Shown here: one piece after another, positions 7,807 to 13,139 of the stretch
Layout of the letters: the number at the start of each line of letters is the position of its first letter
Numbering within the stretch: the stretch's first letter is position 1
Assembly: GCF_000272405.2 (NCBI RefSeq)
Contig: NZ_AJZM02000183.1
Span: 1-13,139 of the forward strand
DNA from: Vibrio tasmaniensis 1F-187
GTDB lineage: Bacteria > Pseudomonadota > Gammaproteobacteria > Enterobacterales > Vibrionaceae
DNA: 13,139 bases
Direction: 5' to 3'
Made by a program: the position numbers and the translations under genes
Notes under the pieces: generated by a model
Told to the model about the DNA's origin: nothing
Databases searched by the model: none
Seen by the model: the letters and a program-made list of their open reading frames with translations, nothing else

Positions 7807-8271
7807 TTATGCGGAAGGTGGGCGTAGCAAAGATTGTGCACGTGCGACTTTCTGGCCAATCGTGACCGATTGAAAACGAGCTAATGAAAAGGAAAGTTGA
7901 TCAACGGCTTGAACAGCCTGGATTGGATAGGGACTTGCAGAACACATTGAGGCACAGCAATCGGCACTCGAACAATGGTTACCCATCATCGGAATGCCGT
8001 CTTCGCTCATTGAAGACATATCGAATTGAGCCATCAAAGCATGGGCACTCATGTTAGAGTCTTCAGCGTGTACTTCTTCACTCATCACATGACACCCTGC
8101 CATTGAATCATTAACCGAAGTATCGCTGTGGTAACAAGCCGACTTGCTCGACCCCATTTCCATCATCATTACTTCAGTCATCAAGGCTGAGGAGCTTGAG
8201 GCATAGCTAGACATCAACATCGCAATGATGCTGAAAACAATAATCCAAGTTTTTCGGAATGTGTTTGTCAT
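7807..8271 (-). CDS. Exported Cys/Met/His-rich small protein heading the copper operon, 154 aa
   Basis: Probably a periplasmic copper-binding or copper-responsive protein; no named family is certain. Residues 1-24 form a signal peptide (positively charged start, then hydrophobic IIVFSIIAMLM, then small residues). The rest is dense in metal ligands: six cysteines (46, 60, 100, 105, 106, 110), five histidines (48, 61, 68, 77, 99) and about seventeen methionines, including EVMMMEMG at 33-40. The cluster HCSSADCCASMC at 99-110 could bind metal. The C-terminal third is low in ligands and ends in LLRPPSA. Composition and position resemble CopL-type regulatory or DUF2946-like proteins that precede copper-resistance genes, but I claim only similarity of character. 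ATG 8271 has an AAAGGT ribosome binding site about five bases upstream and starts about 20 bases after the predicted transcription start, so it is the first gene of the unit. Confidence 0.85.
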   Translation of the reverse strand: MTNTFRKTWIIVFSIIAMLMSSYASSSSALMTEVMMMEMGSSKSACYHSDTSVNDSMAGCHVMSEEVHAEDSNMSAHALMAQFDMSSMSEDGIPMMGNHCSSADCCASMCSASPYPIQAVQAVDQLSFSLARFQSVTIGQKVARAQSLLRPPSA

Positions 8272-8290
8272 AGTTTACCTTTGAATTTAC
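8272..8290 (-). promoter_or_regulatory. Short operon leader with ribosome binding site
   Basis: About 20 bases separate the expected transcription start from ATG 8271. AAAGGT (8282-8277) is the ribosome binding site. There is no room for a riboswitch or attenuator here. Confidence 0.6.
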
Positions 8291-8296
8291 ATCGCA

Positions 8297-8327
8297 ACTA
8301 TAAACGTTCCCCTTAGGGTAAGGTCAA
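8297..8327 (-). promoter_or_regulatory. MerR/CueR-type promoter of the copper operon
   Basis: Read on the minus strand: -35 TTGACC (8327-8322), a 19-base spacer and -10 TATAGT (8302-8297). The overlong spacer is the hallmark of promoters that MerR-family activators distort. The spacer is filled by a 21-bp imperfect dyad at 8304-8324 (half-sites ACCTTACCCT and, on the opposite strand, ACGTTCCCCT; eight of ten positions agree). This resembles the ACCTTCC-type half-site of E. coli CueR promoters such as copA. It implies activation by Cu(I), Ag(I) or Au(I) through a CueR-like protein encoded elsewhere. No cueR or cusRS lies in the window. Confidence 0.85.
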
Positions 8328-8504
8328 TGCCATTGTGCCGATATTTACCTGACCGTTGAAAAAGTATTCATCCTCTCTTTCATCAAAATGAGATAATTCT
8401 TCGACTTTGCAGTTTTTTCTTTAAAAATTATCCAATTAGCTAGCGAAACCTCTATCTGTGTATTTTACTTAAGATAGTGCAACCACGATTCACGGATGAT
8501 AAAA
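8328..8504. promoter_or_regulatory. Divergent intergenic region upstream of the adhesin
   Basis: About 177 AT-rich bases between the copper promoter and the adhesin start. A possible weak sigma70 pair on the plus strand is TTGCAG (about 8407) with TATCCA 16 bases later, and TAAGAT occurs near 8469. Neither is convincing. No clear operator or hairpin is seen. The adhesin's leader ends in GGA at 8494-8496, a modest ribosome binding site for ATG 8505. Confidence 0.35.
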
Positions 8505-11500
8505 ATGGCTAACAAAAAAAACGTCGAAGCAAACAAGAAAAATACAGAAATCAAAAATAAGAAAAGTAACAAGCTAGAACAAAAGAAACCAACACAAAAA
8601 AAGAAGCGCAGACTGCATTCACATCTAAAAGTGAATATCCCACTTTTTCAGTCACTCATGATGATTTTGCCATCATTGGCTAAACACGCTGCTGCAGAAA
8701 GTATAGACAATTCCAGCGACGCAGCAGATCAAGTAACCGCAAATAACGTGACCGAAAAAGATGTCACCGATGACCATAACAAGGCGGATTCATCAGCGGT
8801 TGCTCTCCAAGAAGCTCAGACGAGTGACAACGACGTAAACTCAACCTTAAGTGCAAGTCATGCCGCCCATGGTTCGAGCTCTCACTTGGTTCCTTCTCAT
8901 CATTTATCGACGCTTTCTCACCCGCAAGTCCATTACATTCCTTCGGTATCGATGCCGACTATCTCCTCAGGAAGTAACGGTCAGCCGACTCATTCGAATG
9001 CGCCTACGACGCCCGCTTTACCCGTCACCTTTATGCCAGAAGTCATAAAAGGTACGTACGGAGAGCTTCATGTTGATGCAAATGGTCAATACACATTCGT
9101 ATTGAATCCAAATTCTCCTCAATACATCCTGTTAAATCAGCACCAACCAGGTACTGACCATTTTGCGTTACATCTATCTAATGGCTCGAGCATCATTGTC
9201 CAGATACCAGTAACAGGTAAGCAAGACACGCCAAGTATTTCTGGAGACTTAACAGGTGTGGTAACAGAAGATCACAATATTGATTCACAAGGCTTGTTAC
9301 ATGCCAACGGCAAAATCGATGTCATAGACCCTGACCAAAATGAAAGTTCGGTTACACCGGAAGTTATCTCAGGTAAATATGGTTCATTAACTATCGATGC
9401 TGATGGACATTGGCAGTATCAAGTTGATAACTCGCTCTCTAATGTTCAAGCTTTAACCGCAGCCACTTCATTGCACGAAAGCTTCACTATTCACACCAAA
9501 GATGGCACTCCACAAACCATTGATATGACGATCGGCGGGAACGACGACAACGCCGTTATCACAGGTGTGGATGCAGGCACGTTAACTGAAGATTTAACGA
9601 CACAAGTTCAAGGGCAGCTTTCGGTAACAGATTCAGATCTTGGAGAAGATCATTTTCAGGCATCACAAGTAACTAGCAATTTCGGTACGCTAAGCATCAC
9701 CAAAGACGGTGCGTGGACATACAATTTAGACAACAATAACCCAGTAGTTCAAAGACTTGGCCAAGGTTCAACTGCGACAGACATCGTCACTGTTCACTCA
9801 GCTGATGGTACAGCGCATCAAGTTATGGTTACGATCAATGGCACCAACGACCATGCAGTAATCACGAGTAGTACAGCAAATTCACCAAGTTCGTTTTTCG
9901 CTATCGGGACAAGTAATGGCTCAAGCCAAGTTACTGAAGATAAAGATCTAACGGTTTCAGGCCAACTCAACATCACCGATATCGACTCAAAAGAGGCGCA
10001 TTTTTCTAATTCCGACCTCAAGGGGACACTGGGTACTTTACACCTTAAAGACAATGGCGATTGGACCTACGATCTAGATAATAAAAATTCACAAGTTCAG
10101 GCTCTTGGTCAAGGCTCTACAACAACAGACATCATAACCATCCACTCCGCCGACGGCACTCCTCATCAAATTGCAATTACCGTTAACGGCACCAATGATA
10201 AAGCCGTGATAAGTGGAACCAGTGCCGGCGCGGTAACCGAAGAGTCCCAACTTCAGACCTCGGGCATACTGACTGTTACGGATGTGGATACCGGTGAAGC
10301 GCACTTCGCTACTTCATCCACAGGAAATACCGATATTGCAGGCTCGTTTGGTACGCTTCATCTGACCGATACTGGTTCTTGGACGTACGATCTTGATAAC
10401 ACTAACCCGACCGTTCAAGCATTAGGTAAGGGCTCGACAGCTACTGATACCATCACCGTTCATTCTGCTGATGGCACGCCGCATCAAGTGACTATCACAG
10501 TAAATGGCACTAATGACGCAGCTACTGTCAGCAGTGCGACCGTTGCCATCTATGAAACCGACAAAGCGGTAACCACCTCAGGCACACTAACCAGTACTGA
10601 CGTGGATAACCCAGACAATGCGTTTACGCCGGATTCTATTTCAGGCACCAACGGTGACCTGACTATCGATGCTAATGGTCATTGGGCGTTCACCGCGAAC
10701 GGTGCGTTTAACCAATTAAACGTCGGCGATAAGGTCGAAGAAACCTTCACGGTGTCGTCTGTTGATGGCACACCGTCCACTATCAAGGTGACAATTAACG
10801 GTACTAACGACACCGCAACTGTCAGTAGCGCGACCGTTGCCATCGATGAGACTGACAAAGCAGTAACTACCTCAGGAACCCTAACCAGCACCGATGTGGA
10901 CAACCCAGACAACACGTTTACTCCGGATTCCATTGCTGGCACCAATGGCGACCTCACCATTGATGCCACAGGCCACTGGGTATTCACTGCCAACAGCGCG
11001 TTTAATCAACTAAACGTTGGCGACAAAGTCGAAGAAACCTTTACTGTATCGTCTGTTGATGGCACACCTTCGACCATCAAAATCACTATTAATGGTACCA
11101 ATGACAAAGCCGTGATAAGCGGAACAAGTGCCGGCGCGGTCACCGAAGAATCTCAACTTCAAACCTCTGGCTCACTGACTGTGACTGATGTTGATGCCGG
11201 TCAAGCACACTTCTCCAATACCGATATTGCTGGGACTTTAGGCACCTTACACCTCACTAATTCGGGGACATGGACTTACGACTTAGATAACACCAACCCA
11301 ACCGTTCAAGCGTTAGGTAAAGGAACAACCGCTACCGATACCATTACTGTTCATTCTGCTGACGGCACACCACATCAAATTACTATTACGGTTAATGGCA
11401 CTAACGACAAGGCCATCTTTGGCGGTACAAACTCTGGTGCAGTGACTGAAGAATCTCAACTTCAAACCTCTGGTACGTTGACTGTCACTGACGTAGATAC

Positions 11501-13139
11501 CGGCGAAGCACACTTCTCCAACACAGATATCGTAGGCAACATGGGGACGCTGCACCTGACAGATTCTGGTTCTTGGACGTACGCTCTTGACAATACAAAC
11601 CCTAACGTTCAAGCGCTAGGCAAAGGAGCAACCGCTACCGATACCATCACTGTTCATTCTGCTGATGGCACGCCACATCAAGTGACTATCACAGTAAATG
11701 GCACCAATGATACGGCTGTAATTGGCGGTACAAGTGCTGGCGCAGTAACAGAAGAGACACAACTACAAACTACTGGCACATTAACCATTACTGATACCGA
11801 TAGCGGTGAAGCACACTTTGCGAATACTGATATCCAAGGCACCTTAGGTACATTACATCTAACGGATAATGGCGCTTGGACGTACGACTTAGATAACACT
11901 AACCCAGCAGTTCAAGCGTTAGGTAATGGCGCAACCGCTACTGATACCATTACCGTTCATTCAGTCGATGGCACGCCGCATCAAATAACCATTACAGTGA
12001 ATGGAACTAATGATGCTGCTGTGGTAGGTGGAGTAGATACTGCAAGTGTCACTGAGAAAGCGGCTGGAGATAATATGTCACCAGATCATGCTCAATCGGG
12101 TATGGCGACACTTCGAGTTAGTACACTAAACGCTAATGGACATTTATCTGTGATTGATCCTGACTCTGGTCAGTCTGGCTTTGCTGATAATAATGTGGGG
12201 TATAACTATCACGGTACATATGGTGACTTAATTTTAAATCCAAATGGCGATTGGAATTACTATGCCGATGCTGGAAGTCTCACTCACATTGGTGGAAGGC
12301 CCACGACCAGAGGCTCCGCTATCGATAAGTTAGGTGAGGGTGAAACACTCACAGACACTATCACCGTTCACACAAAAGATGGAACACCACATAATATAGT
12401 CATCACTATCAATGGTAGTAACGACAGGCCTTATTGCTCTTCAGAAGTACAACTCAACGCAGGTACTGAAGATACGAGACAAACCATTACAGCTGCACAA
12501 CTGTTACAAAATTCAATAGATGTCGATAAAAATGACTCTGGACTGCTTACAGTAGCAAACCTTCATCCAGATCACGGCTCGATTTTAGATAACCAAAATG
12601 GTACATACACTTTCACACCAGAAAAAGACTATAACGGTAAAGTTCATTTCACCTATGATGTCAAAGATGCACATGGCGGTGTCACTCATACTGGAGCTAC
12701 CAGCAGTTTAAGTGCTGTTGCTGATAAAGCGGTTATAAGCGGTAGTGATACCGGAACGATTATTGAAGATCATAATGTGGGTCACAGTTCATTACAGCCT
12801 GTCGTTGCATCGGGTTTGCTGAGTGTGACAGATCCTGATGCAGGGCAAGACCATTTTCAGGTCAATCTGTTATTAGGAGAACAGGCGATTCACGATCCCT
12901 TTGGTGGTTTTTTACGCATTACACCAAGTGGCGCTTGGGGATATGAAGTAGCCAATAGTCGCTTGCAATCATTAGCTGAAGGTGAAGTAGAAAAAGTTGT
13001 ATATCGTGTTTACTCTGCAGACCACACTGCCCACGATATAACAATAACGGTGACAGGCACCAACGATCAACCGAGCATTACTGCGACGACACTTGCACAT
13101 GGCACTGAAGATACGCATTACCAAATGCAAGCCAGTCAG
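8505..13139 (+). CDS. Giant VCBS-repeat adhesin, N-terminal 1,545 residues (open at right edge)
   Basis: A large surface or secreted adhesin, probably used in attachment or biofilm formation. The reading frame is open from ATG 8505 to the last base, with no stop or frameshift. ATG 8496 is in frame and three codons earlier, but GGA at 8494-8496 favours 8505. Residues 1-42 are extremely basic (13 Lys and 2 Arg in the first 36), then a hydrophobic stretch (43-58) ends at KHAAAES, which resembles an extended Sec signal peptide. Residues 65-178 are a polar linker with seven His between 119 and 143. From about 179 a partial VCBS-like module and then ten full or partial VCBS domains follow, most ending in NGTND, with one cadherin-like domain at about 1308-1406. 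Repeated VTDxDxGEAHF and SWTYDLDN motifs mark the beta-sandwich units, which in this family often bind calcium at linkers. Related giant adhesins leave by type I secretion using a C-terminal signal; that end and the transporter genes are not visible here. No LapA-type TAAG cleavage site is seen near the N-terminus. Confidence 0.92.
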   Translation, partial: MANKKNVEANKKNTEIKNKKSNKLEQKKPTQKKKRRLHSHLKVNIPLFQSLMMILPSLAKHAAAESIDNSSDAADQVTANNVTEKDVTDDHNKADSSAVALQEAQTSDNDVNSTLSASHAAHGSSSHLVPSHHLSTLSHPQVHYIPSVSMPTISSGSNGQPTHSNAPTTPALPVTFMPEVIKGTYGELHVDANGQYTFVLNPNSPQYILLNQHQPGTDHFALHLSNGSSIIVQIPVTGKQDTPSISGDLTGVVTEDHNIDSQGLLHANGKIDVIDPDQNESSVTPEVISGKYGSLTIDADGHWQYQVDNSLSNVQALTAATSLHESFTIHTKDGTPQTIDMTIGGNDDNAVITGVDAGTLTEDLTTQVQGQLSVTDSDLGEDHFQASQVTSNFGTLSITKDGAWTYNLDNNNPVVQRLGQGSTATDIVTVHSADGTAHQVMVTINGTNDHAVITSSTANSPSSFFAIGTSNGSSQVTEDKDLTVSGQLNITDIDSKEAHFSNSDLKGTLGTLHLKDNGDWTYDLDNKNSQVQALGQGSTTTDIITIHSADGTPHQIAITVNGTNDKAVISGTSAGAVTEESQLQTSGILTVTDVDTGEAHFATSSTGNTDIAGSFGTLHLTDTGSWTYDLDNTNPTVQALGKGSTATDTITVHSADGTPHQVTITVNGTNDAATVSSATVAIYETDKAVTTSGTLTSTDVDNPDNAFTPDSISGTNGDLTIDANGHWAFTANGAFNQLNVGDKVEETFTVSSVDGTPSTIKVTINGTNDTATVSSATVAIDETDKAVTTSGTLTSTDVDNPDNTFTPDSIAGTNGDLTIDATGHWVFTANSAFNQLNVGDKVEETFTVSSVDGTPSTIKITINGTNDKAVISGTSAGAVTEESQLQTSGSLTVTDVDAGQAHFSNTDIAGTLGTLHLTNSGTWTYDLDNTNPTVQALGKGTTATDTITVHSADGTPHQITITVNGTNDKAIFGGTNSGAVTEESQLQTSGTLTVTDVDTGEAHFSNTDIVGNMGTLHLTDSGSWTYALDNTNPNVQALGKGATATDTITVHSADGTPHQVTITVNGTNDTAVIGGTSAGAVTEETQLQTTGTLTITDTDSGEAHFANTDIQGTLGTLHLTDNGAWTYDLDNTNPAVQALGNGATATDTITVHSVDGTPHQITITVNGTNDAAVVGGVDTASVTEKAAGDNMSPDHAQSGMATLRVSTLNANGHLSVIDPDSGQSGFADNNVGYNYHGTYGDLILNPNGDWNYYADAGSLTHIGGRPTTRGSAIDKLGEGETLTDTITVHTKDGTPHNIVITINGSNDRPYCSSEVQLNAGTEDTRQTITAAQLLQNSIDVDKNDSGLLTVANLHPDHGSILDNQNGTYTFTPEKDYNGKVHFTYDVKDAHGGVTHTGATSSLSAVADKAVISGSDTGTIIEDHNVGHSSLQPVVASGLLSVTDPDAGQDHFQVNLLLGEQAIHDPFGGFLRITPSGAWGYEVANSRLQSLAEGEVEKVVYRVYSADHTAHDITITVTGTNDQPSITATTLAHGTEDTHYQMQASQ
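9039..9227 (+). repeat. Degenerate half VCBS module
   Basis: Encodes residues 179-241: GTYGELHVDANGQYTF followed by a degraded DHFALHLSNG segment and TGKQD in the place of NGTND. It matches only the C-terminal half of a VCBS unit and caps the array. Confidence 0.6.
9228..10517 (+). repeat. VCBS array, first block (four type A units)
   Basis: Units at 9228-9548, 9549-9851, 9852-10199 and 10200-10517 (107, 101, 116 and 106 residues). The first is the most divergent and ends in GGNDD. The third carries a Ser-rich insertion of about 15 residues near its start, and the fourth a five-residue insertion (ATSSTG region) before TDIAG. All share the SADGTPHQ and VQALGQG/KG motifs or variants of them. 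Confidence 0.85.
10518..11105 (+). repeat. Two tandem type B VCBS units
   Basis: Two 294-base units (10518-10811 and 10812-11105), near-identical to each other at both DNA and protein level. They differ clearly from their neighbours: SSATVAI-ETDKAVTTSG, TSTDVDNPDN, FNQLNVGDKVEETFTVSSVDGTPSTIK. Both end in INGTND. They interrupt the type A array cleanly at the unit boundary, indicating a tandem duplication of a separate module type. Confidence 0.85.
11106..12014 (+). repeat. VCBS array, second block (three type A units of exactly 303 bases)
   Basis: Units at 11106-11408, 11409-11711 and 11712-12014, each 101 residues. They begin KAVISG, KAIFGG and TAVIGG and share TSAGAVTEE (or NSGAVTEE), LQTSGTLTVTDVD, TLGTLHLT and TATDTITVHS. 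Identity among the three is high and length is constant, suggesting recent tandem expansion. Confidence 0.85.
12015..12425 (+). repeat. Expanded VCBS unit
   Basis: A 137-residue unit ending in NGSND. It has extra loops (a KAAGDNMSPDHAQSG segment near the start and an SLTHIGGRPTTRGS segment) relative to the 101-residue units, and is much more divergent from them. Confidence 0.7.
12426..12723 (+). repeat. Cadherin-like (tandem-95-type) domain within the VCBS array
   Basis: About 99 residues with EDTRQTITAAQLLQN, VDKNDSG, HGSILDNQNGTYTFTPEKDY and GKVHFTYDVKDAHGG, the usual order of cadherin-like bacterial adhesin domains. It lacks the VCBS NGTND ending and holds one cysteine, unusual in this protein. 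Confidence 0.7.
12724..13139 (+). repeat. Further VCBS unit and start of the next (cut by window edge)
   Basis: A divergent VCBS unit at 12724-13067 (KAVISGSDTGTIIEDHN, SVTDPDAGQDHFQ, ending TGTND) and the beginning of another unit (PSITA, GTEDTHYQ) up to the last base. The array therefore continues beyond the window. Confidence 0.75.

Noticed and set aside
8272..8504. Copper riboswitch or attenuator in the operon leader
   Set aside because: The predicted leader is only about 20 bases, and the upstream dyad fits a protein operator within the promoter spacer.
8851..9048. Plus-strand 65-codon open frame overlapping the adhesin start region
   Set aside because: It is out of frame inside the adhesin linker, without a ribosome binding site, and the adhesin frame is uninterrupted there.
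9818..11899. Several minus-strand open frames across the adhesin
   Set aside because: They lie antisense to the repeats, recur with the repeat period, lack ribosome binding sites and have low-complexity products; they are shadows of the plus-strand codon pattern.
9228..12014. Regular repeats as a possible CRISPR array
   Set aside because: The period is about 300 bases, every repeat is in a continuous reading frame and encodes VCBS domains; no short repeat-spacer pattern exists.

Overview
The window looks like chromosomal DNA of a marine gammaproteobacterium, most likely a Vibrio. This is inferred from moderate GC, the tRNA-Gly type, the protein character of the Cus components and the giant VCBS adhesin; no species-level marker is present. 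It holds the 3' end of a tRNA, a small unknown gene, a five-gene copper/silver resistance operon on the minus strand, and the first 1,545 codons of a very large repetitive surface protein on the plus strand.

Layout: 1-23 is the 3' end of a tRNA-Gly. 24-339 is non-coding apart from an imperfect palindrome just before a small ORF of unknown function (340-597, +). A 12-bp hairpin at 606-648 separates this ORF from the convergent copper operon. Reading leftward from about 8290, the operon encodes a Cys/Met/His-rich exported small protein (8271-7807), a TolC-family outer-membrane channel (7713-6265), a CusB-type periplasmic adaptor carrying two C-terminal CusF domains (6253-4514), a CusA-type RND pump (4517-1374, overlapping cusB by 4 bp) and a cupredoxin with a Met/His-rich N-terminus (1266-706). 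The promoter at 8297-8327 has a MerR/CueR architecture: TTGACC, a 19-bp spacer filled by an imperfect dyad, and TATAGT.

The inferred logic is copper sensing by an unlinked CueR-like activator, periplasmic buffering by the small metal-binding protein and the cupredoxin, and delivery through the CusF domains to the CusABC tripartite pump for export across both membranes. No regulator, no separate cusF and no copper P-type ATPase lie in the window.

Divergent from the operon, the plus-strand gene from 8505 runs off the right edge without a stop. It begins with an unusually long lysine-rich leader and a hydrophobic segment, followed by a polar His-rich linker and an array of about ten VCBS domains of two sequence types, interrupted by one cadherin-like (tandem-95-type) domain. 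It is probably a giant biofilm or attachment adhesin of the type I-secreted class; its C-terminus and secretion genes are outside the window.

I see no wholly new system. The most distinctive points are the double CusF fusion with one degraded metal site, the CueR-type control of a Cus operon, and the mosaic structure of the adhesin repeats.
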